Below the pieces are notes generated by a model, which did no database searches, was not told the DNA's origin, and worked only from the letters and a program-made list of their open reading frames with translations. Below are positions 8,826-16,551 of a stretch of DNA of 36,323 bases, piece after piece (position 1 is the stretch's first letter; every line of letters starts with the position of its first letter). The stretch comes from Arenicella sp. (GTDB lineage Bacteria; Pseudomonadota; Gammaproteobacteria; Arenicellales; Arenicellaceae), in assembly GCA_023301745.1 (NCBI GenBank), contig JALZVW010000168.1, positions 1 to 36,323 on the forward strand, written 5' to 3'. Made by a program: the position numbers and the translations under genes.

Positions 8826-9920
8826 TTAAGCCGACGGGTCGTAAGGCACGCTCGGAGTCGGAATAGACACAAACACTTCTTCCTGCCCTGACCTAATTTC
8901 AGCTTCAATGTAATTCATAATGTCATTACACAGCTCTTGTGTACCTTGGCGCCCGATCGCACTAATCGTGTAAACCGGGCCTTGCCAATCGAGCTCTTTA
9001 AGAAGGTCAGCCACAATACGCTCACGATCATCTTCCATTACGACATCTGTTTTATTAATCACTAACCACCGATCAAGCTGGTCCAAATCGGCACCGGCTT
9101 CTTCACTATATTGCGATAGTTCGCCTGCAATCGTCGTCACATCATTTGCAAGGTTAGCGTCTTCGTCACCGTAGGGGGCTATATCCACGATGTGTAACAA
9201 TAGTTTGGTACGCGCTAAGTGGCGTAAAAATTGAATACCTAGACCGGCGCCTTGAGACGCGCCCTCGATCAAGCCTGGAATATCAGCAATCACAAAACTG
9301 CTTCCAAGACCTAAACTAACCACGCCCAACTCTGGGTGCAGTGTGGTAAAAGGATAGTTTGCTACTTTCGGAGTCGCTTGAGACACAGAACGTAAAAAGG
9401 TCGATTTGCCGGCATTCGGCAGCCCAAGAAGACCCACATCAGCCAATACTTTCAACTCCAAGCGAAGGGCGCGTGCGTCTCCGGGCTTGCCTTTTGTGAT
9501 CTTTCGAGGGGCTTGATTGGTACTCGATTTAAAAACCGTGTTTCCTAAGCCCCCATCACCACCAAGAGCGACAATAATTTCTTGCCCCTCTTCGGTCATA
9601 TCAGCAATAAACTCTTCAGTTTGAGCATCGTAAACCAAGGTTCCAATTGGCACCTTTACGATAATATTGTCGCCACCTTGACCCGTCTTTACCTTGCCAC
9701 CACCAGTTTGACCGCCTTTGGCTTGGTAGTGACGTACAAATCGAAAATCGGCCAGCGTATTAAGACCGTCAGTTGCAACCAAGTGCACTGAACCGCCACG
9801 CCCGCCATTGCCGCCATCGGGGCCGCCTCTTGGAATGTATTTTTCACGGCGAAAACTTAAGGCGCCATGACCACCATTACCGGCTTGAACGGTAATCTCT
9901 GCTTCATCTACAAATTTCAT
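8826..9920 (-). CDS. obgE: GTPase Obg/CgtA
   Basis: Ribosome-associated GTPase involved in 50S maturation and stress signalling. It has 364 residues. The N-terminal Obg fold is glycine-rich ([20 protein letters not shown] and later GG-rich loops). The GTPase domain has the P-loop GLPNAGKST (about 166-174), switch [20 protein letters not shown] and NKTD. The tail is only moderately acidic and shorter than the 390-residue E. coli protein. In many relatives rplU-rpmA lies directly upstream; here the upstream neighbour is the tus operon instead. Confidence 0.96.
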   Translation of the reverse strand: MKFVDEAEITVQAGNGGHGALSFRREKYIPRGGPDGGNGGRGGSVHLVATDGLNTLADFRFVRHYQAKGGQTGGGKVKTGQGGDNIIVKVPIGTLVYDAQTEEFIADMTEEGQEIIVALGGDGGLGNTVFKSSTNQAPRKITKGKPGDARALRLELKVLADVGLLGLPNAGKSTFLRSVSQATPKVANYPFTTLHPELGVVSLGLGSSFVIADIPGLIEGASQGAGLGIQFLRHLARTKLLLHIVDIAPYGDEDANLANDVTTIAGELSQYSEEAGADLDQLDRWLVINKTDVVMEDDRERIVADLLKELDWQGPVYTISAIGRQGTQELCNDIMNYIEAEIRSGQEEVFVSIPTPSVPYDPSA

Positions 9921-9975
9921 GAGCGGATTTTAACGGTTTTGTTTGCCCTTGGGGGCTTTATTTAGCGCAAAAGGT

Positions 9976-9981
9976 ATTATA
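9976..9981 (-). promoter_or_regulatory. Candidate -10 box for obgE-proB
   Basis: A perfect TATAAT on the minus strand lies about 55 bp upstream of the obgE ATG. The best -35 candidate 18 bp upstream is TTAGGG, which is weak. No Shine-Dalgarno of note precedes the obgE ATG. The promoter call is tentative. Confidence 0.4.
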
Positions 9982-10043
9982 ACGGCCGCGCTATCAGCAC
10001 CCTAACCGCTCGAGCTGCCTGGAAAATAAGATCCGTATCAGTA

Positions 10044-10094
10044 CAGACTAAGAATCAATGCAGACTAAGAAGCAATACAGGCTACGAAGAGTCT
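10044..10094. repeat. Degenerate 17 bp tandem repeat, three units
   Basis: Units at 10044-10060 (cagactaagaatcaatg), 10061-10077 (cagactaagaagcaata) and 10078-10094 (caggctacgaagagtct). The first two differ at two positions and the third is more diverged. The array lies between the tusE stop and obgE. I see no ORF, hairpin or T-run that would make it a terminator. Confidence 0.65.
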
Positions 10095-10132
10095 GGCTTT
10101 ACCACTGTCATTAGCTTCAAGCGATAGGCGGC

Positions 10133-10474
10133 TTATTTACAATTCTTGGGTTTAGGTAAGCCGCCAAACTTACTAGCAGCCTTAGTGACTCCCTCGGGAA
10201 ACAACTGAAGTAGGTAGCGGCTGTTAGCATTCTGGTCACCGAATGCTTTTTTGAATACCCTAATGACCATTCGCATCGGTGGTGGAATATTGTAATCTTC
10301 GTAATACTCACGAAAATAGTGAATAATTTCCCAATGTTCTGGCGTTAATATTACGCCGTCCATAAGTGCCATTTTCTGACCCAACTCTTGACTCCAACTC
10401 AAGCGCTGCTTTAAAAAGCCCTGCACGTCAGTCGGATATTGCTGGTCTTTGAAGTCTATAAAATAAGGGCTCAT
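10133..10474 (-). CDS. tusE: Sulfurtransferase TusE (DsrC family)
   Basis: Last sulfur carrier of the Tus relay; accepts persulfide sulfur from TusBCD and hands it to MnmA for 2-thiouridine at the tRNA wobble base. The ATG at 10474 gives 113 residues; a GTG one codon upstream (10477) is also possible. ATG is preferred because it overlaps the tusB stop as TGATG and has AGGTGG about 8 bp upstream. The C-terminus GGLPKPKNCK carries the penultimate active cysteine of the DsrC/TusE family. The second conserved cysteine of true DsrC proteins is missing, which argues for tRNA thiolation and not sulfite reduction. Confidence 0.93.
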   Translation of the reverse strand: MSPYFIDFKDQQYPTDVQGFLKQRLSWSQELGQKMALMDGVILTPEHWEIIHYFREYYEDYNIPPPMRMVIRVFKKAFGDQNANSRYLLQLFPEGVTKAASKFGGLPKPKNCK

Positions 10475-10776
10475 CACCAGGCCACCTGCTTATCATGAGC
10501 AATAACCAGCTGCACATATCCAGCATAGTCAATCATCGAAATAGTTGAATATTTGTTTTCGATTCCACGCAAGTCACAGTCGCTTTTCAATGCGTAAACT
10601 GTGATATTCATGGAACAACACTTGGCTAACAACGACCCTAAGCTGATCGGCGAATGTAGCGCCAGTACAGCGTCTTCAATCAGTAGAATAGCATCACCTT
10701 CGCTTGCAAATGCCATTTGCTCGAAAAGCCAAACGGTATCGTGCCATGAGCGATTAAGGACAAATAAAGAGCTCAA
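10474..10776 (-). CDS. tusB: Sulfurtransferase complex subunit TusB (DsrH family), TTG start
   Basis: Small subunit of the TusBCD heterohexamer. It has 100 residues, starting MSSLFVLNRS, which aligns with the E. coli TusB opening, and ending in the typical DYAGYVQLVIAHDKQVAW. The start codon is TTG (10776-10774), overlapping the tusC stop TGA as TTGA; no ATG is available in the right place. AAGG lies about 10 bp upstream. The tight overlap suggests translational coupling with tusC, which would keep subunits stoichiometric. Confidence 0.9.
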   Translation of the reverse strand: MSSLFVLNRSWHDTVWLFEQMAFASEGDAILLIEDAVLALHSPISLGSLLAKCCSMNITVYALKSDCDLRGIENKYSTISMIDYAGYVQLVIAHDKQVAW

Positions 10777-11147
10777 AACGTAAATACCTTAGTTTGGTCA
10801 GCGATTAACTTTCGAACGCCTTGTTGATCCAGTACTGTTACTGCACAGATAAGCTCAGCATCAGTTAAACCTCGAGAATTTAGGCTCAAATCATGGATAT
10901 AAACTTTCTCAACGCCAAAATCTTCAAACGCTTTATAGGTTTTAGTAAATTGCTTTAAGCGGCTCAACCGCACATTCTGCCCTCGCTTTAATTGAAACAC
11001 GCCATCATGAATAAACAACACCGACACATCTAAATCGAAACTAGCGCCAATCAAGATGGCATCGAGGGCTTCTTGGCCCCTTGCATTTGAATATGGGCCA
11101 CTGCTAATAACGTAGAGCACCGATTTTGCGCTGTCATTACTGATCAT
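10773..11147 (-). CDS. tusC: Sulfurtransferase complex subunit TusC (DsrF family)
   Basis: Middle subunit of TusBCD. It has 124 residues with the DsrE/F-like opening SVLYVISSGPYSNARGQEALDAIL, GASFDLDVSVLFIHDGV in the centre, and a C-terminus LIADQTKVFTF like other TusC proteins. Its ATG overlaps the tusD stop by 4 bp (ATGA) and its stop overlaps the TTG of tusB. The gene order tusD-tusC-tusB-tusE is the standard one. Confidence 0.93.
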   Translation of the reverse strand: MISNDSAKSVLYVISSGPYSNARGQEALDAILIGASFDLDVSVLFIHDGVFQLKRGQNVRLSRLKQFTKTYKAFEDFGVEKVYIHDLSLNSRGLTDAELICAVTVLDQQGVRKLIADQTKVFTF

Positions 11148-11533
11148 TTGAACGTCACCGTGCGATCGGCTACTAAGCTAGCATCATGCAGCACCCCTAA
11201 CCCAGCAACGCTAAAACTACTATGTGAGCTACCATGGCCAAGCTCATAGTCTAAGGCCTGCTCGTTAGCCATCAGCCCACGGCGCTCACCTGCCGATACG
11301 CAGATAATCAGCGGCACCGAACATTCATTAGCAAAATCACTCCATTGCGCTACGGCTTCAAATTCATCGTCTAATGGCCGAGATAAGCGACTCGCCTGTG
11401 TGACACCGTCTTGGTAGAAAAATACTTGACTAATAGTATGCCCAGCCGCCACAGCCGCGCGGCAAAACGACAGAGCGCTATAGCCAGATTGACTAGAGTA
11501 CAAGGCGCCAGTAACTAATAAATTAATTTTCAT
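11144..11533 (-). CDS. tusD: Sulfurtransferase complex subunit TusD (DsrE family)
   Basis: Catalytic subunit of TusBCD that receives sulfur from TusA. It has 129 residues. The Rossmann-like opening MKINLLVTGALYSSQSGYSA and the active-site segment LIICVSAGERRG place the reactive cysteine at residue 78, matching C78 of E. coli TusD. It follows ycgL after a 34 bp gap and overlaps tusC by 4 bp. Confidence 0.95.
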   Translation of the reverse strand: MKINLLVTGALYSSQSGYSALSFCRAAVAAGHTISQVFFYQDGVTQASRLSRPLDDEFEAVAQWSDFANECSVPLIICVSAGERRGLMANEQALDYELGHGSSHSSFSVAGLGVLHDASLVADRTVTFK

Positions 11534-11567
11534 AGCAAATTCAGATAACGCTTTTCACATGCCCGCG

Positions 11568-11843
11568 CTAGTTGAAGAAAGCATCTTCAAGAGCATCCAT
11601 ATCTTTTTTGGGCATCTGTAGATAATAGCCATGTGCTTTCATGTCCGCTAACACATGTTCAGCGTCAGCCTGCGGCAATTTACGCTTCGCATCTAATTCA
11701 AATTCGACCACGAAACTTAACTCTCCCATGAGCCCAAGTATCGCCGCCGGAAAATTATCTGGCAGCGCATCTTGATCAAATTGTTGACCAAGATAGAGAT
11801 AGTGGTCGTCTTTTTTCTCGCCTTTGTATACGTAGCAATGCAT
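11568..11843 (-). CDS. ycgL: YcgL domain-containing protein
   Basis: A 91-residue soluble protein of the YcgL family (DUF709), whose function is not established. The landmarks are the opening MHCYVYKGEKKDDHYLYL, the centre ILGLMGELSFVVEFEL, and KRKLPQADAEHVLADMKAHGYYLQMP, which parallels E. coli YcgL (GRKKLVNADIEKV, GYYLQLP). Its ATG overlaps the tusA stop by one base (TAATG) and tusD follows 34 bp later. It is therefore embedded inside the sulfur-relay operon, which makes a link to tRNA thiolation or sulfur handling worth considering; that is inference from position alone. Confidence 0.9.
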   Translation of the reverse strand: MHCYVYKGEKKDDHYLYLGQQFDQDALPDNFPAAILGLMGELSFVVEFELDAKRKLPQADAEHVLADMKAHGYYLQMPKKDMDALEDAFFN

Positions 11844-12139
11844 TACTCACCTTTTCGAATAATAAATGTATCAATTCTTTTTGGACTACTCTGAGTCATG
11901 TAACTCACCAACTCATGTGGCAGGTGGCGCAACATCGAATCGAAATCAGGCTTAGCGCTCGGATCACTCGCCAACACTTCCAAATGCTCGCCTACGTTCA
12001 ACAGCTTCAACGCTTGCTTGGCCCTTAACAGTGGAATTGGGCAGCGGGTTCCGCAGGTGTCGATACTTTGACTGATCTCCAAAGGCCTGCATTCAGACGC
12101 TGCGACCTCGGCTATTGTAGTTAATTCGTTATCTTTCAT
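11843..12139 (-). CDS. tusA: Sulfur carrier protein TusA (SirA family)
   Basis: Takes persulfide sulfur from the cysteine desulfurase IscS and passes it to TusD. The conserved TusA core is DTCGTRCPIPLLRAKQAL, with the reactive cysteine in RCPIP, followed by GEHLEVLASDPSAKPDF. The reading frame stays open upstream to 12313, but a start there would run through the divergent bepA promoter region and add hydrophobic residues foreign to the family. ATG at 12139 gives 97 residues, slightly longer than the roughly 80 usual; an ATG at 12166 is an alternative. No strong ribosome-binding site decides between them. It is first in the operon tusA-ycgL-tusDCBE. Confidence 0.92.
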   Translation of the reverse strand: MKDNELTTIAEVAASECRPLEISQSIDTCGTRCPIPLLRAKQALKLLNVGEHLEVLASDPSAKPDFDSMLRHLPHELVSYMTQSSPKRIDTFIIRKGE

Positions 12140-12189
12140 GACTTTAATTTGGCTCTTCGCAGGCATGGTGTAGACTAATAAGTAATTAA

Positions 12190-12242
12190 GTCGCGTTACC
12201 TGAGGTCTATATAGTACCAAATAGCGATTAATTAAACGCGAC
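12190..12242. promoter_or_regulatory. Inverted repeat in the tusA/bepA divergent control region
   Basis: GTCGCGTT (12190-12197) and its exact reverse complement AACGCGAC (12235-12242) frame 37 bp that include the palindrome CTATATAG. The pair sits in the 125 bp between the tusA and bepA starts. It could be a pair of half-sites for a regulator of both operons. No known operator was recognised. Confidence 0.35.
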
Positions 12243-12264
12243 ATTGACTTAAAAAACGACACGA

Positions 12265-13752
12265 ATGCATAAACTATCGAAGCCAAGTAGTAATCTCCAT
12301 AGCCGCCTGACAAACACGGCTAAACTTCTGATTCTTGCAGCGTCAGTAACGCTCGCCAGCGGTAATAGCTGGGGTCAAAATGATCATTTCGATCAATTGC
12401 CTGATTTAGGTTCAAACGCCGCCAATTTTTTATCAGACTATGAAGCCGAGCAATTAGGAAAGTCATTTATCCGCCAATCTCGCTTTCGCTTACCCTATGT
12501 CTCAGACCCTGAGTTAGTGGGTTACATTAACCGCTTAGGAAATCGTCTTTTAGATGTAAGCGATGATGCCGGAAAAGACTATCATTTTTATTTAATAGAC
12601 AACAATGTCATTAACGCCTTCGCCGTGCCGGGTGGCCACATTGCGATGCACACGGCAATTTTAACAAAATCTGAAAGTGAAAGTGAGCTTGCGTCGGTAA
12701 TCGCGCATGAGATATCACACGTAACTCAAGCGCATATTTCGCGTAAATTTGAAAATTCACAATACGATTCATGGTTAGCAATCGGTGCACTACTAGCAGC
12801 GGCGCTGTCTGGCAGCGCCGAAGCCGCTCAAGCCGCATTTAGTGTCTCACAGGCCAGCATTATTGACCGACAGCTTACCTTTAGCCGAGCCTACGAAACC
12901 GAAGCAGACTCTTTAGGCATTCGACTTCTTAGTCGCGCCGGGTTTGACCCTCAGGCCATGCCTGTGTTCTTTAAACGTTTATTGTCAGAGAGCCGCATAA
13001 ATGAATCACATGCGCCTGAATTCATTCGTTCTCACCCGCTGACCATTAACCGTGTTTCTGAATCTTCCGAACGAGTTCGAGCATATCCAAAGGCGCCAGT
13101 ACAAGATCAAGATGAGTTCTTGTTGATGCAAGCCAAAGCAACGGCCGGCTACGCTGAAGACAAGTCTCAGGTTCGCGACCTCTATTTTGAAAAATTGAAA
13201 TTAGGTAAAAAGAGCCTACCTAACCGTTATGGCTATGGCTTAGCGCTGGCCGAAAATGGCGAGTTTGATAAAGCCAGAGAGGTTCTGACTGAGCTTGAAA
13301 AAGACTACCCTGACAATGTGAGTGTTCGCCTGATAAAAGCCGACAATGAACTGAATGCTGGCAATATTGAAATTGGCTTAGCTGAACTAAAAGAGCTTTA
13401 CAATCAGCAACGCCAGCTAGGCAATCATTTAGTAGATATTTATTACGCCAATGCTCTGGTGCTAACCAAGAACAATAAAGACGCGATACCTATCTTGCAT
13501 AAAGCAATATCAGATAATAAGAACGAGCCCTACTTTCACATATTGTTGGCACGCGCCTATGGAGAAACTGGCGACAGCTTACGCTCATACCATGCGCGAG
13601 GGGAGTATCACTACCTCAGCGGCAATTATCAGTTCGCCATTCAACAATATAAACGTGCCTTCTCGCTCACAAAAACCGAGTACGAAAGAGCGAGGCTCGG
13701 CGCTAGAATTGAAGACGTTGAACAAGAAATAGAAATTCTTAGAAACCTCTAA
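12265..13752 (+). CDS. bepA: Periplasmic M48 metalloprotease with TPR domain (BepA/YfgC-like)
   Basis: Zinc protease that helps assembly, or degradation, of outer-membrane beta-barrel proteins such as LptD in E. coli. It has 495 residues, close to the 487 of E. coli BepA. The order is: a Sec signal peptide (hydrophobic LLILAASVTLASG about 22-34, cleavage after SWG or so), the M48 domain with zinc motif HEISH (in SVIAHEISHVTQAH) and the third-ligand motif ETEADSLGIRLL, then C-terminal TPR helices from about residue 300. It is divergent from tusA, an arrangement that, as I recall, also occurs in pseudomonads. The ATG at 12265 lacks a clear ribosome-binding site. Confidence 0.92.
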   Translation: MHKLSKPSSNLHSRLTNTAKLLILAASVTLASGNSWGQNDHFDQLPDLGSNAANFLSDYEAEQLGKSFIRQSRFRLPYVSDPELVGYINRLGNRLLDVSDDAGKDYHFYLIDNNVINAFAVPGGHIAMHTAILTKSESESELASVIAHEISHVTQAHISRKFENSQYDSWLAIGALLAAALSGSAEAAQAAFSVSQASIIDRQLTFSRAYETEADSLGIRLLSRAGFDPQAMPVFFKRLLSESRINESHAPEFIRSHPLTINRVSESSERVRAYPKAPVQDQDEFLLMQAKATAGYAEDKSQVRDLYFEKLKLGKKSLPNRYGYGLALAENGEFDKAREVLTELEKDYPDNVSVRLIKADNELNAGNIEIGLAELKELYNQQRQLGNHLVDIYYANALVLTKNNKDAIPILHKAISDNKNEPYFHILLARAYGETGDSLRSYHARGEYHYLSGNYQFAIQQYKRAFSLTKTEYERARLGARIEDVEQEIEILRNL

Positions 13753-13803
13753 GCACGGCTAAGCACTCAGAGGCTTTATTCAAAAGCCTCTCACTAGGTT
13801 GCC

Positions 13804-14673
13804 TTATTTAAAAAATTCTAAAATACAATTAGCGGTCACTTGGGGCTGCTCGATGTGCAGCATATGGCCGCACTGCTCGACTTCAAAGTAATCAGTATCA
13901 GCAATGCGCAGCACACGTTTAGCCTCCTCAATACGCCCAAACTCGGAGAATCGCTGAAAAAAACTTGAGTCTCGAGCCATCACCAAACCAACCTTGGCAG
14001 AGACTTCTTTCCATACTTCCAGCACATCATCAAAGTTATAGCGAACTGGATTGGCGTAACGGTGAGCATGGTCATGCTTTAAGCGGCATGCGCCTTGATC
14101 GCCAACCCCTTCTCCCCACATAGTGGCAAGCTCAATAATAATGTCAGGGGCTAGCCTTGGGTTCCCTTTGTGCACTGAGGCACAAAGAGCATCAAAACTT
14201 GGGTAGATTTTTGTCGGCGCATCACTGGTAATTTCGCGCATCCAACGTCGATATTTCTCCGGCGCTTCACCGCTTTTAGTGGGAGCCATGCCCAACGCTT
14301 CAAGGCTCAATACTTTACTTACGCGAGCGGGGTGAATGCCGGCGTACATCAGGGCAATATTGCCCCCCATGCTATGCCCAACTAGATTCACCGCTTGCTT
14401 AGGAGCATAAAGATCGAGAATCTTTTCTAGATCAGCAAAGTAATCTGGAAACCAATAGCTTTGAGCATGGTCGGTGCCACCAAAACCTCTCCAATCTGGG
14501 GCAACTAAAAAATAATCGTTGACTAGATATTGGGAAACATACTTGTAGGTCGCACCGCAATCCATCCAGCCATGTAAGAGCATTAACAATGGCTTAGAGG
14601 AATCTCCCCACTCTTGGATGTGGGTGTTCAGGCCGCGAATCTTTACGGTTTTTGTAACGGGCATTGATATCAT
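13804..14673 (-). CDS. Alpha/beta hydrolase
   Basis: A 289-residue cytosolic alpha/beta-hydrolase fold protein. LLMLLHGWMDCG (29-40) supplies the oxyanion hole. The nucleophile elbow is GHSMGG (99-104, S101). DTDYFEVEQCGHMLHIEQP near the C-terminus holds the catalytic histidine (H270). There is no signal peptide. An alternative start lies at the ATG three codons later (MPVTKT). It sits alone between bepA (convergent) and the gap terminator; the substrate cannot be told from sequence. Candidate roles are esterase, lactonase or epoxide hydrolase. Confidence 0.85.
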   Translation of the reverse strand: MISMPVTKTVKIRGLNTHIQEWGDSSKPLLMLLHGWMDCGATYKYVSQYLVNDYFLVAPDWRGFGGTDHAQSYWFPDYFADLEKILDLYAPKQAVNLVGHSMGGNIALMYAGIHPARVSKVLSLEALGMAPTKSGEAPEKYRRWMREITSDAPTKIYPSFDALCASVHKGNPRLAPDIIIELATMWGEGVGDQGACRLKHDHAHRYANPVRYNFDDVLEVWKEVSAKVGLVMARDSSFFQRFSEFGRIEEAKRVLRIADTDYFEVEQCGHMLHIEQPQVTANCILEFFK

Positions 14674-14724
14674 TAGTTTTAATGGCTCTAGACTGAAAAT
14701 GTCTACTAATACTTTAACTACAAT

Positions 14725-14756
14725 TGAAAAACCCTCGCTTGTACCGAGGGCTTTTC
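14725..14756 (-). terminator. Rho-independent terminator downstream of gap
   Basis: Stem CCCTCG/CGAGGG, extended by TGAAAA/TTTTCA, with loop CTTGTAC. On the minus strand it ends in a run of five T residues. It lies 22 bp after the stop of the GAPDH gene, separating it from the hydrolase gene. Confidence 0.8.
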
Positions 14757-14777
14757 AATACGATTACTATCGAAAAC

Positions 14778-16229
14778 TTATCCCGCTAAACACTCCAAAG
14801 ACAAGCCAACAACCTTTTGCATTACACGCACTACTTGATTGCTATAGCCGGCTTCATTATCGTACCAAACGTATAACACGACTCTTGAACCGTCAGCGAT
14901 CGTCGCACCACCGTCGACTACGCCGGCGTGTGTCGAACCAACAAGGTCGGATGACACTACTTCGGTTGAATAAGTAAAACCGATCTGCTCTTGAAGCGGG
15001 GAATGATAAGAAATCTGGCGAAAAGTTTCGTTAATATCCTCGGCGGTCACTTCCTGTTTCAAATTAAGGTTCATTACCGCCATAGACACATTTGGCGTTG
15101 GTACTCTAATCGCGTTACCCGTTAGCACTCCAGATAACTCAGGCAACACCTTAGCGACCGCTTTAGCCGCCCCGGTTGAGGTAATAACCATATTCAAAGG
15201 TGCACTGCGGCCGCGGCGCTCAGCACTGTGATAATTGTCGATCAAATTCTGATCATTGGTATACGAATGAATAGTCTCTACATGACCGCTGACAATGCCG
15301 TACTTATCATTAATCACTTTCAGTGGAGGGACAATCGCGTTGGTGGTGCAAGACGCCGCACATAAAATCGTATCCGCCGCTTCAATTAAGTCATCATTAA
15401 TGCCATAAACAATGTTTTTGATCTCACCTTTGGCTGGCGCCGTTAGTAGCGCTTTTGAAACGCCGGGGCAAGATGTATGCTGCCCAAGACCGGCTTCATC
15501 TTTCCAGATGCCGGTATTATCGACCACCAGTGCATCTTTGATACCGTACTCGGTATAGTCAATTTCAGATGGATTACCCGCATAGATAAACTGAATGAAA
15601 TTTCCATTTGCGATGATCGCTTGGTTCTCCACATCGACTTTGATCGAACCATAGAACTCACCATGGACGGAGTCCCGACGAAGAAGTTCGGCACGCTTCT
15701 CTAAATCAATTTCGACATCGCCCTTAGACCGAACTACAACACCACGCAAGCGAAGTTTAGCGCCTGTGCCCGTGCGTTCAATTAGCAGCCGTGCAAGCAA
15801 ACGGCCTATTCGACCAAAACCATACAATACAACATCGTGTGATTCATCATCTTCAGGCTGCCGATCACCAAGTAATTGCGACAAACGTCGAACTAAGAAA
15901 CCTTGCATGTCCTCGCCTGAGTCTTGAGCCAAGTACTCGTGGCAAAGTTTACCTAAATCCAAGCGACAAGGCCGTAAATTCATCTTCTCTATCAATTGCA
16001 ACATGGCGTAGCTTTGGTCCATGTCCAACGCTTTACCAACGATAAGCTGGCCGTGTAAATGCGCTTTGATGATTTCAATCGTTGAAGCGTTCATGATCTT
16101 TTGACCAAAAACTCGAAGCACCACGCTTGGGCCGCGGTACAGAGATCCCAATAATGGAATCATTTCCTCGGCAATCGCTTGGCGACTGTTCCAACTACTC
16201 AGGTGCTGCTGGCTGATCTTTCGACCCAT
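14778..16229 (-). CDS. gap: Glyceraldehyde-3-phosphate dehydrogenase, long form
   Basis: Oxidises (or in reverse forms) glyceraldehyde 3-phosphate with NAD(P). It has 483 residues, about 130-140 more than a classical GAPDH, the excess being an N-terminal extension (residues 1-130) rich in helices. The dehydrogenase part starts with DVVLYGFGRIGR (132-143). The catalytic cysteine is C294 in CAASCTTNA and the partner histidine is H321 in TIHSYTND. NEAGYSNQVVR near the C-terminus completes the set. Long forms of this kind occur in pseudomonads and vibrios alongside a classical GapA; cofactor preference cannot be read from sequence. Monocistronic, with its own terminator. Confidence 0.93.
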   Translation of the reverse strand: MGRKISQQHLSSWNSRQAIAEEMIPLLGSLYRGPSVVLRVFGQKIMNASTIEIIKAHLHGQLIVGKALDMDQSYAMLQLIEKMNLRPCRLDLGKLCHEYLAQDSGEDMQGFLVRRLSQLLGDRQPEDDESHDVVLYGFGRIGRLLARLLIERTGTGAKLRLRGVVVRSKGDVEIDLEKRAELLRRDSVHGEFYGSIKVDVENQAIIANGNFIQFIYAGNPSEIDYTEYGIKDALVVDNTGIWKDEAGLGQHTSCPGVSKALLTAPAKGEIKNIVYGINDDLIEAADTILCAASCTTNAIVPPLKVINDKYGIVSGHVETIHSYTNDQNLIDNYHSAERRGRSAPLNMVITSTGAAKAVAKVLPELSGVLTGNAIRVPTPNVSMAVMNLNLKQEVTAEDINETFRQISYHSPLQEQIGFTYSTEVVSSDLVGSTHAGVVDGGATIADGSRVVLYVWYDNEAGYSNQVVRVMQKVVGLSLECLAG

Positions 16230-16320
16230 AACTGCCTCTCTTTAGACTTTTTAAGACGTGTTTATGTTTGTTATCCGACCTACAGAACGTAGGGTTTCAA
16301 ACCGATTTTCGTGGTCCTTG

Positions 16321-16326
16321 ATTATA
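16321..16326 (-). promoter_or_regulatory. Candidate -10 box for gap
   Basis: A perfect minus-strand TATAAT lies about 95 bp upstream of the gap ATG. The hexamer 17 bp upstream is TGATAA, a poor -35. The stretch 16230-16551 (322 bp) otherwise contains only the etfA terminator; I see no gene in it. Confidence 0.35.
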
Positions 16327-16494
16327 GCGAATTTTTGAAGCCATTATCATCACAAAACAACAAACTCTACGGGTATAAAAAAGCCCATTTAAGAGAATTT
16401 GTTTTAGTTACGCCAAGCACTAAAGCTCAAGGCTGCTGGATATAGAAATAGCGTCGCTCAATCAAGGTATCTTACTCCGGAAAGCTCGGAGCAC

Positions 16495-16524
16495 AAAAAA
16501 GGCCTCAAACTTACGTTTGAGGCC
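16495..16524 (-). terminator. Rho-independent terminator of etfBA
   Basis: A perfect 10 bp stem (GGCCTCAAAC / GTTTGAGGCC) with a 4-base loop; on the minus strand it is followed by six T residues. It lies 27 bp after the etfA stop. Confidence 0.92.
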
Positions 16525-16551
16525 TCTGTATCACAAGCAAAGTAACTTAAC

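Noticed and set aside
10133-10474. Dissimilatory sulfite reductase DsrC
   Set aside because: Only the penultimate cysteine is present, and no dsrAB is nearby; together with tusA this fits TusE.
12140-12313. N-terminal extension of tusA to 12313
   Set aside because: It would overlap the bepA coding start and adds hydrophobic residues not seen in TusA proteins.
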